From Branchiostoma belcheri (taxonomy: Eukaryota; Chordata; Leptocardii; Amphioxiformes; Branchiostomatidae), in contig NW_017802380.1 in the NCBI RefSeq assembly GCF_001625305.1, forward strand, positions 3,725,403 to 3,789,402: a DNA stretch of 64,000 nucleotides. The letters run 5' to 3'. The translations under genes were made by a program, and so were the position numbers. Numbering within the stretch: the stretch's first letter is position 1; each line of letters opens with the position of its first letter. This document shows positions 34,154-46,745 of the stretch, in pieces. The notes under the pieces were generated by a model. That model ran no database searches. It worked only from the letters and a program-made list of their open reading frames with translations, and had not been told where the DNA came from.

Positions 34154-37100
34154 ATGTTGACACCACTACAGTTGCTCTACTGTACTTGTCTGGCTGGTAT
34201 TTCCGCCATTTCAGGCTTGTTGTTATTGTTGCACCACTGTGCACCTGTCCTGTACTACCTGTGCACGGGGATTCTGCTGGGTTCAGTAGGATACTGTCTG
34301 GTTCTGTACTTGGCGCCGAAGAGCCGGGTGAACGGGAACGGCAAAGCTGTCTTCATTACAGGTAGGACTACAGGTGATTCCAACACCTACAGCCATAAGC
34401 ATGTACGTCATTGATTACTCATTTCTGGAAATTTGCCAAGGTATAGTCATAACATTGACCTGCTTAAATGTTTGACTTTCTTACAACAGGTTGTGACAGT
34501 GGTTTCGGATTTGGACTTGCCAAACGCCTGGACTCGCTGGGCTTCACGGTGTTTGCCGGCTGTCTGCTGGCAGACAGTGGTGGGGAGGGGTCGAAGAAGC
34601 TCCGGGCGGAGTGCTCGAGCAGGCTGAGTACTGTTCAGATAGACGTGACTGATGATGGACAGGTGAAGGCCGCTGTACAACAGGTCAAAGATCGACTGCC
34701 GACAGGGTCAAAGGGTGAGAACTTTATCATGACTTATCGTGACGGTATACCATAAACATGACAGCTAAAGTTCGTAGCCAATATGTCATATACATATCAC
34801 ACGTTCCTCATTCTATAACGTTTTATCCTGATTCCTATCTTACATTTTCGCCCTTTCTCTGCCTCAAGGGGACTGGCCATAATAACTTCTAGTCGGTGTT
34901 TGATCAAAAGAAGAAACAATTGACAGAACACGGATGTAATGTGTTTGTCTTCCTGAGGAAGCACAACGATGAGCTTATTTTCAACATATCCCAACAGGCC
35001 TCTACGCACTGGTGAACAATGCTGGAGTCTGGCAGCCGGGAGAGATAGAGTGGGTCAGCCTCGCCGCCTACCGACGTGTGATGGAAGTGAACACTTTTGG
35101 TACTGTGCGGGTCACCAAGGCGTTCTTGCCTCTGATTCGTCGGGAGAAAGGTAAGGGTGTTCTCATTTAGTTACTCTGTTGTATCAACACACGTGCATAG
35201 ACAAAGTGCACAGGCGAGTTTCCAAACAGCACATAGAGGCATTTTTGGTTAGAATACTACACTGTTTTAGGGACTGTACGATATTTACCGGGGAGGGGGG
35301 GCCGGTCGTCCGGGGGTAGCGTAAAAAATTTTTTCCTAGGCCCTCCCCCCAGGTCAAAAAAATTTTTCCTAGGCCCTCCCCCCGGCTCAAAAAATTTTTC
35401 CTAGGCCCTTCCCCCGGCGTGAATCATAGGGAGTGAAATTTCGTATGGGGAGGACGAGATTTTGATTGAAAATTTTCCCCGCATGAAGCGCCGAAGGCGC
35501 GAGCCATCGCGCCACAGGCGCCACTAGAGCCCGAGTAGGCCCGGCTTTTTTGGGGAGGGGGGGGGCATGTCCCCCCCGGAAAAAATTTTGAATTTCAACC
35601 CATGTTTTGCATGCTGAGGGGCAAATTTGGCAGCACAAATTTCGCTGGTACATCGAGCTATAAATTTAAAGTCAGTAACGTTATTAAAGGTCAGTCAGTG
35701 TAATCGAAATAATCCTCTATCTAGCCTACCTTTCGTCCACGAACTTCTTCCGCGCGCGTCCATTTTATTACAAACAGGGAAACAATATTGCCAAGTTACG
35801 TGTTGTTTTCAATTTACTTTTGCGGGACATAGATATAAATGTTTAAATAGTCCTTGGTTTAAGAAAAATACCAAATTAATCCGTCGACATCCGACATCCA
35901 CGCCGAGAAGTTCGAGCGAGTTGCGAGGCGGGACCAGCGGGACCTTTGCCGACGCACGCACGCACACCACTGGGAAGGGTGCGTTGAACGGCGAAAATTA
36001 ATTTTCAAAATCTTCAGACAAGCCTTCCCTACATTTTTGATCGGTATCGTTTCGATCGCTGCGATAATTTGACGCGATTTTAATCCATTTAATTTGGCTG
36101 TGTAGTCCAGTTTCGCCGATTCTGGCGAAAATGCAAGATTTTGAAGGGGACTGTGGGAGATTTGGGCGAATACATTATAATAATAGGGATGGATATTATT
36201 GGAACGTAAAATTCTGCCGATTCCAATGACTGGCAAATCGCTACGATATGTATGGGACAGACGTTTAATCATGTTTTGAAAGTGTATAAAAACGTTGTAG
36301 AGTTAAAGGGATCTTGGAAAAATTTTTTACCTAGGCCCTCCCCCAAATTAAAGTATTTTTTCCTAGGCCCTCCCCCCGGCTCAATTTTTTTTCCTAGGCC
36401 CTCCCCCTCAGACGACCGGCCCTCCCCCCCCCCGGTAAATATCGTACAGTCCCTTATAGATGCTGTTTTCTTTGTTAGGCCGCGTTGTGAACATCTCCAG
36501 TGTGGGCGGGCTACACGCAGGCCCGATGGCGGGCGCCTACAGCATGACCAAGGCGGCCCTGGAATTCTTCTCGGACGCTTTAAGGTACATGTACTGCCAT
36601 AAATGCTGTCATGCGTATTGTTCAACACTCAAGAATTACAGCATTACGATTATATTATAATGTTCATAGATTATACCGTAAAATGACATCTTCTGTCGCC
36701 ATTTTAAGTGCGAGACGAAAGCGCCAAAAAAAAACGACTAATCTCAGAAGTTGTTCCCAGGCTGGTCAGTCCCATATGTTTTTGTTCTTATAAAAAGTAT
36801 AACTTCTCCAACATACATGTATCCCCAAACACAGACATGAAATGCACAAGTGGGGTGTCAAAGTCGTCATTGTGGAGCCAGCGAGCTTTGCGCGGGCTAC
36901 AGATATCGTCTTGCCTGCCGTCTTCAATAAGTTCGTTGAGGTACGGAGTCTGCATCATTCTAATTTTGCCAGCGGTTTAGGAAATGAGGCAGTCATTAAG
37001 GAAACGTTAGGTTTGAAAATAAAAGTTACCTTTAAAGAAAGCAGAATTTGATCAGTTCAAGCTCCAAGTTAACCTACTACGCCATTTCGTTGCAAACCGT

Positions 37101-37792
37101 ATATTGTTGATTGCACAGAATTTGCGGAGCAACATTGAAGACGTTGTTATGGAAGATTACGGCAAGGAGTACTTTGACTTCAAGATGGAACAACTGAGGA
37201 GCTACGCCCATGGCGACCTGGCGGCGACGGATCCAACGCCAGTCATAGATGTGAGTAAACTACATCTCACTGTGGGACTACTACTCTCCAAGCAGAGGCT
37301 TGGGTTTGGGATTATTTTTGGCGTGTTTCTAGGCTTTTTATCGGGTTTTCCTTTTTTGCACTGATATCTTCTTTTACTGGGTAAAAAGATATCGGTCAAA
37401 AAAAGATCTCGCTGATCGCTGTGACACCTGTATAACAAACCTTGGACGTAACACACCAGCTTATGGAAACACTGCGATAACTTGCACAACACTAATTATA
37501 ACTAGCCAACATTTTTACTGCATCCACGACACCCTTTATTCATGCTCTATATTTGTCTTTTCTATCTTTAATAGCTGTTGACTAGTAATAAGCAGTCTTG
37601 TTGACATGGACTTCACAGGTTATGGCAGACGCCGTCACCCTGACCACCCTTACACATCGATACTTGGTGGGGGCGAGTTTTGAGGACTACTTGACTTGGA
37701 TGTGGCTGGGCTACTTCCCCTCCAAGTGGACTGGATCCACACTGCTCCTTGAGGGCGGCCCCATACCAGCCATGCTGCAGAAAATTAACTAG
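34154..37792 (+). CDS. SDR9C-type short-chain dehydrogenase (BDH1/HSD17B2-like), 367 aa
   Basis: NAD(P)-dependent oxidoreductase of the group that includes BDH1 and the steroid/retinol dehydrogenases. Exons: 34154-34361, 34490-34714, 34998-35150, 36479-36584, 36835-36940, 37119-37250, 37619-37792; GT-AG, phases 1,1,1,2,0,0. The N-terminus (about residues 1-55) has two hydrophobic segments, suggesting membrane anchoring as in HSD17B2 rather than a mitochondrial presequence. Cofactor motif TGCDSGFG starts at residue 69; NNAG is at 151-154; catalytic S203 in NISSVGG and YxxxK Y216-K220 have the classical 13-residue Ser-Tyr spacing. From memory the core ([40 protein letters not shown]) is closest to BDH1. 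Substrate is not settled. Intron 3 holds a Harbinger-like element. Poly(A) signal at 38129-38134; DALRD3 converges from the other strand. Confidence 0.92.
35270..36453. mobile_element. Harbinger-like non-autonomous DNA transposon in SDR intron 3
   Basis: A 1184-bp element with roughly 41-43-bp terminal inverted repeats starting GGGACTGTACGATATTTACC, and TTA on both sides (35267-35269 and 36454-36456), the 3-bp TWA-type duplication of PIF/Harbinger elements. Inside each end a unit TTTTTCCTAGGCCCTCCCCC is repeated three times, in the same orientation at both ends although the outer repeats are inverted. No transposase frame is seen. Its right end is 25 bp from the acceptor of exon 4. Confidence 0.8.
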
Positions 37793-38128
37793 AGCATTTC
37801 TTCGACTTCTGATCATGAATATTTCTTTTATTTTGTGGCCTCAAACATATATCGCATGATTGATCACTTTCCATCCACTCTGTGCTTAAGCTCACCATCA
37901 AAATGCTTCGATCTTGAAGGACTGCCTAGAACTCTACTTCACGGAGAATTGTCGCCTATGGACACTTGTTTATGTTGCTGACAGGTTATGGAAACGGATA
38001 TTAGGAGGAAAGATCATAGCGTTCTCCGACCCTGATGGCCCAATGTCTCTGTCTGACTGCTGGTGTTTAGTGTCTGAGAACATCTTTCCTCCCACACAGC
38101 CATGTGTTTTTTCTATCATTCAAAAAGA

Positions 38129-38134
38129 AATAAA
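38129..38134 (+). promoter_or_regulatory. Poly(A) signal AATAAA of the SDR gene
   Basis: Canonical hexamer 336 bp after the SDR stop, 74 bp short of the opposing DALRD3 signal. Confidence 0.55.
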
Positions 38135-38207
38135 ATTGAAAGAAAACATGCCTATAAAGATAAATACCTGTACTTCATGAAATCGCACTGTATATTAGAA
38201 GTCTTTG

Positions 38208-38213
38208 TTTATT
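38208..38213 (-). promoter_or_regulatory. Poly(A) signal AATAAA of DALRD3
   Basis: TTTATT on +, that is AATAAA on -, about 225 bp after the DALRD3 stop. Confidence 0.5.
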
Positions 38214-38223
38214 CATTTGGTTA

Positions 38224-38360
38224 AGTTTGTGGTTTTGTGTTTACTCTAAATCTACATGTATTTACCAAGTTGACCACATGAACATAAAGGGCAGGTGACC
38301 TGCAGTTTCTCTTGAAAACCCTAGGTGCCGCAAGTGATCCACCATTTTCAGAGATAGCAA
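38224..38360. repeat. Diverged repeat pair, copy A (DALRD3 3' UTR side)
   Basis: Similar to 38630-38765: GTGGTTTTGTGTTTACTCTA, then TGTATTTACCAAGT, AAAGG.CA, a TAGGTG..G.AAGTGATCCA block and GATAG in the same order. The pair brackets the last DALRD3 exon. Confidence 0.5.
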
Positions 38361-38438
38361 ATCATGGCATGGATCACAACTCTGTGCAAGGTGATGAGGA
38401 CACACCACTCTTTGCCTTTGGGGGTGGTCCATTTTGCA

Positions 38439-41400
38439 TCACATCTGTGCTAAGGGTTGTATCCCCAGTAGGGACAGTCCATTATGCATGACCTGCTGGA
38501 CGCCCTTCAGAAGGTGGAGTCTGGCAAACATCACAGGCAACAGGTGAACCCTCGGCTCCTGAAAAATAGATATTTTGGTTTAAAGTTACACAATGTACAG
38601 TGCAGTTTCTCAGGGAAAATGGCATTTTGTTTATTTCTTGAGTTCATGGTTTTGTATTCACTCTAAATGTATTCACCAAGTACTGCATAAGATAAAGGAC
38701 AAGTTACATGTAGTTCCTCTTCCACACACTAGGTGGTGTACGTGATCCAACATTTTCATTGATAGAACAGTATAACATGTAATATTTGCCAACAGAATCA
38801 ATATTTTCCAATAAGGCCATACTGATCCAATTATATGGATGACATCCAAAACGCGCCCCAAAACTGACGCGAAAAAAAATTGTGACAAAAAAAGTTGCCT
38901 TCATTATGAAATCTAAGTTGTCAGGAAGGTTGAACAAGTAAATGAATACACAAGGCAAAGTGACTAAAAGAATTTTGTTTTTGGGACCAAATCCTCTAGA
39001 GAATCACTTTTTTTACCCTCTACAAAAATGAACTGGTCCAAATCTGAAGTCAGCGTGGGTGCAGAGTATAGGACAAGGGTCACTGAGATGGTTAATGGAG
39101 GCAAAGGTCAACAGTTGGTACCATTCATCACCACAGTAGGGGGGATCCAGCAATACACTGAGATGTTCACAGTGTTAAAAGTATGCAGTTGAAACAGTAC
39201 AGTAGTAGTACAGTAGTAAGGCAGAGCATATGTTTGCAGTGATGAGTTTGCAAAAATTGCAGACATAAAACAACTGCAAATATTTCACAATTTACAGTAC
39301 TGGTGCCCTTAGATGACTCCATGTATTGACTAGGACAACTCCTACTAAGAAATTAAGTCCCCACAAACTTATAACCTTATAAGTCACTGTCCCATGAGTT
39401 AGGAGGTGAGAGAAGTGGTGTATGTAACAGTCACTGTGAACTCAAACCTGGCAGGGTTCTGAAATAACCCTCACTTGTAGTAAATCTTATACAAGAGTGA
39501 ATGAAAAACAAGGCCTGAAGTTTGAAAATAAGTTTTAAAACTGCTGTAAAAAGATGTTCACGGTTTACTTTGTAGATCAGGAATTAGAGGTCTACATTAC
39601 AGGAACCCAGGATTGCATGAATGACCAGGTCTAATAATATCCCTAACTTAAGTCTGAAATCTGTGACTTCTTTTATGCAAATGTATTTGGGTCACGGAAG
39701 AATCTATGTTCAAAGTAGAATACAAATGGTATAAACACAGTCTCCCATCCAAAAGAAGTTATGTATATTTTTGTTTTACAAAATTAAAGAGGCCCCAAGT
39801 AATCTGCATATTGATGTCATCCATAAAATTCAGACTCTGTGGCCTCAGCTTCGAAGCCTAACCGGGTGAAAACATCAAATCAATGATCATAATTAAACGC
39901 CAATACTGCTGAAGCATTCTGCCAAGTAGGCTTAACTCCCAACACATTTTTACAACGTGTGTTCATTTCCTTAGTAAGACAAAACACATGTCCTGCCCCA
40001 GTGGCTTACCCACTGCCCTGATTCAACAATTTTCTACTTGGCAACATACTGTTTAACCTGATTCAAACTGCAGAAAATTACTGCAGTACTGAGTCTTTAA
40101 AACTGGCACGATGGCCTGGTGGGTATAGAGTGCTCACTTGACATTTGAGAGGTCGCGGGTTAGCCAAGCTGGGTCATGTGCCAAAGACTAAAAAAATGCT
40201 ACATACTGCTTTGTCACATTTCCCCCTGGATCACATAATTAAGGTAACAGACTTTCATATAGCTTTAACAGGAAATTGAAGACACGAAATGTGATAACCT
40301 TTTCTGGGACCTTTCAACTATAACTTCCTGGTGTAAATAACTATGCAAACAATAAAAACACAGACAGTACCGACAACAAGACCTCCATACACAAAACTAA
40401 ATGTTTCACGATGTACAGTTAGTTGTTTTGAGGTGAATTTGAGAAGCAGGTAATGTAACACTTACCAACAGTACTCTCACCCTCCTGTAGTAAGAGCTCA
40501 GGTCTCGACTCAGGGCAATCAGGAAACTGCACACCTGGCAAAGAAAGGTTCACAAAATGTGTGAACATTAGCAATAGTGCAGTCAGGATCAAGGTCCTGG
40601 GTTCTAATCCCGGACAGATCATACTAACTATTGACCATATAAAAATGGAACATTCTCTGCATTCACCAGTAGACTAGCCCCCTGCAGCAGTGCTTGCACA
40701 ACTGTGTGGTCCAAGGACTATAGAAACAAAGATGGGGAGTGCCCTATACACTGAAAAGGATTTTGAAAGAGATGAGAGGTTCACCTTAAGAGCAATGAGT
40801 TATAATCAAAATTCTTAAAGATATTTCTTCAACAACTCTTTGTGTCATTTAAGATGTATTTTACTATATTAAAATCTTTCAAGCTGTTTCTTGATAAGTT
40901 AGATAAGTTAGCAAAACCAATTAGCTGAAAGATCTCACTGACACTGGTATACGTAGATGTATGCATGGGTAATTTAGCACAATGAACATCAACACCATTA
41001 AGGACCCATATAGGGCATTACGTGCTTCTGAAGGATCTAAAGTTCTTAACCTTAATATGTCACCCCCTGTGTTTACCAGACTGGGTAAATATAGAATAAA
41101 TCAAAGTTCCAATTAACCCACTTAGCAAGTTAAATAACTCCTGTATGGAGGTCATTAATCTTTACGACCATCATTATTAGGTCGTTAGTTCAGGAATGCA
41201 GGCTGGTTCGAAATACCTAATCTCCATGCAAGTCATGTTTTCTGTGTGAGGCTTATAATATGTTATATTGCAGACACTAGGTGGCCCTGCGCACAAGTTA
41301 TCATTTTTTAAACATTGACCAAACATCAAACGAAAACCATGAAATATCTGAATTTCGCACAAGTGCAATACGTTCTGCCAACATTGTGTCAATAAGTAGC

Positions 41401-44400
41401 ATGAGAAATTAAAGTCATTTGTTTATCTATGTTACCTGATGAGTGAGTATCTTAGCCCTTGTGTTGCTGATGTCCCCTACAGTCCCCTGTACCAGGTCAG
41501 GATATGGCAGGAGGAAGTTAAACAGGAGTTCCCACTCCTCCTGTAGGACATGGGTTAATAACTTATATTCAGCTTGGTCTTAAAGGCCCTCAATGTTACA
41601 TCAACTTTAACATGGAATAAACAAAATAAAAAATTCACAAATTTTTTTCCAAGGGAAGAAAATACTAGTAGCCTGATGAAGCTAGGTGGCTCAAGGCAAC
41701 ACATGCGAAAGGACTGAGTTTGTAAGAGGGAGTGAGTAAATGAGTCTTCAACAAAAGAATGTGAGACTCACCTCTTCCTTAAGAAGTGAGAAGTCCACAC
41801 TACTGATGTCTGGAAGATCTGGATACACACCTGAGGTGGGGACATGTAGGCAGGTGAAAAAGTTTTTGAAAAAGTGATCTCGAATCAATTCAGTTCACTG
41901 AAGAGCTACTCTTCTACTGGTTGTGACAGAGGAGACAGATGCTACATACAGTATTTACAGGTTCATTGTGCTGGGAAATTACTGTAGCTCTTTTTGACAT
42001 GCACAATGAACAGTGGACCATGGCTTGACGTCCCGTCCTTAGGACTGCGACCCTTTCCAGTAGCGTGCATGTCAAGTGAACAACAACTATGATTCAAACT
42101 CAGCAAAGTAGTGGATTCTACAAACACAGGTACTCCCAACCTAAATAATGTATCAAAATGAACAGGTTCTATACCCGCTTGTACATCCTCTTGGTAGTGT
42201 TTGAAGAGTGTGGCCAGCCGTGCACAGTTGTACAGGATAAACGCCCCTCCCTTGTTATCCTGTGGTCCCTCCCCACTCTCCTTAATGGACAGGTCCAGCT
42301 TAGCCTGTACAACAGTGTTTGGAATAGTAGATACTTCACGGTGAAATGTCCTTGAATTTGAAATTGAATGAAATTGTAATCAGTGGCATATCAGTTTTTA
42401 TGGAAAAGTCTTCCTGGACTCACAATGTTCTGACATGAAGTGAAGAGAAGTTCAAACTTGATGGCAGCGGCTGTCATGGCAGTGATGGTGGAGTCCCAAC
42501 CTGGACCTGTCAGTCAACACAACTGGTGTTAGGGTAAAGTACAGAGACTTTTGGTCTAGCTACTTATGTCCTTACTCAATTTCCGTATATGTAGGCCAAC
42601 ATACAGTATACATGTATTTCTGACTTTTTCATGGTACTGTTTATGTTCTTAGTTTTTACAGTCACTTCTGTACCACAAACTCATTACAACTAACAATGCA
42701 AATGCCGACTTTGTTTTTTTTTCTGCACCTGCCACCACCATGAACATATATAGTTCTGTGAACACCTCCATTTTGCTACCGTTAACATAAAGTGAATTAC
42801 AGTAAACATGGATCTCGCACACTTTGTAATGTTTACAAAGTTTCATGTAGATATCTGATAATCATTATAGTTTATCATGAACATTTTACCTTCTACTGTA
42901 TCCCCATACTTCAGGACAGAAGCCTCCTTCATCTGGGCATGTCTTAGTCTGAGGGAAATCAAACATGTCATCTAAGTCTTGTATTACTAACAACAAGGGA
43001 AATACAATGTAACATGTAGTATTGACCATATGCCATTTCACACTTCAACTTCAAGTAAAAAAAAAATTATGTATCTTGAAAACAAAAACACCTTCCCTCA
43101 ACTTAGATATATTCTGACTATTCCTACTATACCTCCAGAAGTCCTGTGCTGTCAGCTGTTCTGATGTAGAGGTAGATTTTCTGGCTGCTACAGAGTTATA
43201 CACTAAATGGGTCTGCGGACAAAAGAAACATTTGTGTTTAAAGTTACAAATATGACGCACGTAAATGACCAGCAAATTCTATACAATTTAAAAATACATT
43301 ATTGTATATACAATTCCACAGTGTTACCAGTGCACTAGTGGTACATGTATTTCTGCCCTGTACAACATATGGTGTAGAACAGACTTCTATTTCAATCTCA
43401 AACTAAAGATACAGAGAACTAGAGTTCAGGATTTTGTGATCTATAGGCTGACTGACCTGACAGGTCGTGACCTCATTTAGGTTCAACATCCTCCAGGTCA
43501 TGTCCACCTGTTGTGCATGGAAGGCCCTCCCATGGCTGGCCACGTGCACCACAACAGGTGCCTGCTGGAATGATTAAAAAAATGACAAAGAAAGCAAAGG
43601 TTACCAAATGAAGCAAAACCTTTATTGAATCAGAAGGATACATTTTACAATCATATGTTTACTAGTAACTGATAGATTTCACATAAATGTAAAGAGGTTC
43701 AAAAATCTAATTTGGAGGAAAATTGCCTTATTTAATTACCTTGGTCTTCACAGAGTCCAACTTTAAAATCGTTTGTAGAGAAATGACTTCTTCCATCAGC
43801 AGGGTGGGCTGATTTCCCTCTAGAACTGAGAAACAGAAAAGAAACACGAAATCCAACACCTTGTGTTTTCAATGCTGTTTCTAAATAAACTGCAAACTTA
43901 AATCCATCTAAGATACAAGCAGAAATGGCCAAAGGTTAAACTGGCACCATCATAAACGTACCAGTTACTGTCTTCAGGTTTGGATCATACCCATCTTTAC
44001 CTAATGAAACCAGGAAAAAACAATTAGTCATTTAGACTTAGAGTTAACATTTTAGAAAGAAACGCCTTCTCTGTGATTTTCATACATTGGTACTTTTCTT
44101 CCCTACTATTGCATAAATTCACTCAAAGGAACAAAATGATATCATGATTGTACAAATTCAATAAGAATTTTCTGTCTATTTTTCACACCTCCACTTACCA
44201 GTTTGTAAAGAACCATCCTCAATGAATTTCTTCAGATCTAACATGACAAACTTTTCCTTTCCAGTCAGTCCATCACTAGGATCAGAAACACTTTCCCTCT
44301 CTTGTTTTGAACAGTCCTTTGTATCTTCCTCATTGTTTGATGACAAATGTCTTCTGTCCTCTGAGTCTGATATTCTGTATTTAGACTCTGCTGTTGCCTG

Positions 44401-46745
44401 TAGAATCTGTTCCCTTGTCCCTGAGTCAGACTCAGAGTCCACAGCTGATGACTGGACACCTTCACACAGGATGTCCCAAAATTCTTCATGTTCACCTTGC
44501 ACGTTGGATTTCACTTTGTGTACTTCAAACCTGAAAGAAATCTGCATTAATGACTGGCAACACTCTTGTAGGACTGACTGAATTTAACCCAGGAACCCAG
44601 TAATTTAAATGATGTAAAATTCAACTTTTATATATCTTTATATATGATCTTCAGGGGTTTTTCTAGAAAAAATTAGTATGAGGGAGCAGATCGCAAGCAT
44701 GGCGAAGGAGCAAAGTGACCGAAGGGGGATTTTTTTTTTACGAGTGTTGTACATATGTATTGTTTTTACATCTTTACTGGAAAAAGATCATTTTGAAAAA
44801 GACTAAAATGGTCTGTTAGTAGCCACATACAGAGTAGGGTTCAATTTGAAAATTGATATGAGGGAGCTGGCTGGTAGCATGAGGGAGCAGCTCCCTTATT
44901 CCCCTGTTTAGAAAAAAACCTGATCTTACCTCTTCCTTCATAACAAGTCAATGAAAAGCAGCCTGCACTGGCTGATTTCAGCTTCTCGTGAATAAAGAAT
45001 GTTTCAGACAAATAGCAACCTCATAAACCATGGAGTGAGCAATCCTAAATCCTTCACCAGTTCATGTCTTACCCATTAGCCTTGAGTAGTGCTGCCACAT
45101 GTGACGCTATCAACGCTCCTCTCAGCTGTACCAAACTCTGCCCACTGTCAGCTTTACCACAAGTCCTGTAGTTCTGTGGTACAAGATTCACTACAGCCAC
45201 ATTGTCACCACTGTTCTCCATAGGCCCATAGTTTGACTTCAGTTTTTCCACGTTGGAAAGAACCTTGTGGAACGTCTGTGGCCGGGAAAGCTTGAGACAG
45301 AGTCGACCATCATCTGATATACTGAGCTGCTGTACGGGCAAACTTAAGCTCAACAGGGACTCAGCCAGTTCTTTTGAAGACAGGAAACTTTCAAGGATCT
45401 GAAACAAAGGAATGTAGTTCTTAGAATTATGTATTATGGAATACTTCCTTCTAGGTATTGAAATACTGTATTAATTTGGGTGGTTTGTGTCTTTTTATGC
45501 AGAGTAGGTTGAGAATTAGCCGTGGACGACTCTGTAACCCTTTTTGCATGATAATGCCGGGTTCATAGTCGTGGAAAGCACCATAGGCCAAAACCAACCT
45601 TTGCCGTGCCGGGCCTCATGCAACGGGCCGGCCCCGGTTTTTGGTGTCGCTGGCTTCCTAACGCACTCCCCTGCCGGGCCGGGGGGATAAGACCCTAAAC
45701 AAACGCAGCATTTAACCACAACACGGCCTCGGAGCACGTAACTCCATACAAATCATCGGCGATCGACGCCATATTGAATGCAGGAATCGGTCCGCAAACA
45801 GGCCGGGCCCTGAGTTTACGACAGTTATTTTCAACTCTCCAACGTTCAAGCTGCAAGTATGTGACGTAATTTGTCGTAAACTCAGGGTCCGGCCTGTTTT
45901 GCGGACCGATTCCTGCATTCAATATGGCGTCGATCGCCGATGATTTGTATGGAGTTACGTGCTCCGAGGCCGTGTTGTGGTTAAATGCTGCGTTTGTTTA
46001 GGGTCTTATCCCCCCGGCCCGGCAGGGGAGTGCATTAGGAAGCCAGCGACACCAAAAAACCGGGGCCGGCCCGTTGCATGAGGCCCGGCACGGCAAAGGT
46101 TGGTTTTGGCCTATGGTGCTTTCCACGACTATGAACCCGGCATTATCATGCAAAAAGGGTTACAGAGTCGTCCACGGCTAGTTGAGAATGTGCACGTAGG
46201 GGAGATTGACAGGCAAAATGACAAGTCAAAAGGTCGGACTCAGGAGATGAGGTGGATGTGAAGGTCTCAGAATCTCACTGGGAGCCAGCAGAAATTGGTC
46301 TTGGTCACAAAATTATTTAATATTTGCACATGTTGTGTCGACTTTGGAAAATATATTGTCTACAATGGGCAAAATTCTGATGCAACGTTGACAAAGCAAC
46401 CAACAAAAACCCTAACAAAAAAGAAACGTGTTGCGTAGACACCGTACGTTTTGCCGACGTGCTTTTATTACCTTCTTACAGGATTAATAACATTAATAAG
46501 ATAAACAAATTCCAAGACACCGCCCCTTTCCGCCCCCCTCCCCACCCAACACTCACCGCGCGGTCCGGAAAAGCCGCCTTGACGAAAACAGACGGGACGA
46601 CGAAATCTCCATTCCCGAGGTTTGTGCTCTGTTTCAGTACCACGGACTGTCCTGGCCTGCTTAAATCTTTACACTGCGCTCTGGTTTGGAGAAAATCTTG
46701 AAATTCCGCCGAAAAACGTTTCAGCACACATTCGCTGGCAGCCAT
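38439..46745 (-). CDS. DALRD3: DALRD3, DALR anticodon-binding domain protein 3
   Basis: A cofactor that in vertebrates binds certain tRNA-Arg species and directs METTL2 to make m3C at position 32. Fourteen exons (high to low): 46745-46557, 45398-45073, 44530-44199, 44000-43962, 43825-43740, 43564-43457, 43212-43133, 42948-42890, 42506-42424, 42304-42175, 41830-41772, 41540-41436, 40534-40466, 38558-38439; all GT-AG, phases agree, 594 aa with stop TGA. The C-terminal half has the DALR fold signature: NKGGAFILYNCARLATLF, then YPDLPDISSVDFSLL, LLFNFLLPYPDLV, ALSRDLSSYYRRV and EPRVHLLPVMFARLHLLKGV, closely matching what I recall of vertebrate DALRD3. GYDPNLKTVTG lies mid-protein. Exon 3 is an acidic, Ser-rich insert that makes it about 50 aa longer than the human protein. 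As in vertebrates, no class I synthetase HIGH/KMSKS motifs are seen. Confidence 0.92.
38630..38765. repeat. Diverged repeat pair, copy B (last DALRD3 intron)
   Basis: Partner of 38224-38360, in the same orientation. Confidence 0.5.
40104..40190 (+). mobile_element. tRNA-derived SINE head, degenerate
   Basis: ATGGCCTGGTGGGTATAGAG resembles an A box and GGTCGCGGGTTAGCC a decayed B box, about 35 bases apart. In the last DALRD3 intron. Confidence 0.45.
40555..40620 (+). repeat. tRNA-like B-box fragment
   Basis: GGTCCTGGGTTCTAATCCCG is B-box-like but no A box or closed acceptor stem is present. Probably another SINE remnant, lying just beside DALRD3 exon 13. Confidence 0.35.
44651..44921. mobile_element. 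Possible TIR element in DALRD3 intron 2
   Basis: The ends AGGGGTTTTTCTAGAAAA and CCCCTGTTTAGAAAAAAACC are imperfect inverted copies, flanked by GATCT on both sides (44646-44650 and 44922-44926). A GAGGGAGC motif recurs inside. No coding sequence. Confidence 0.4.
45517..46180. mobile_element. 664-bp palindromic DNA transposon with perfect 9-bp target duplication
   Basis: Left arm 45517-45822 (306 bp) and right arm 45873-46180 (308 bp) are near-perfect reverse complements around a 50-bp spacer. The ends are TAGCCGTGGACGACTCTG and its complement. GTTGAGAAT lies on both sides (45508-45516 and 46181-46189). Long inverted arms with a 9-bp duplication fit a Mutator-like foldback element. It is in intron 1 of DALRD3 and encodes nothing recognisable. 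Confidence 0.88.

Noticed and set aside
39820-39880. Minus-strand segment FTRLGFEAEATESEFYG considered as the last DALRD3 exon
   Set aside because: The exon at 38558-38439 matches the expected C-terminus much better and joins in phase.
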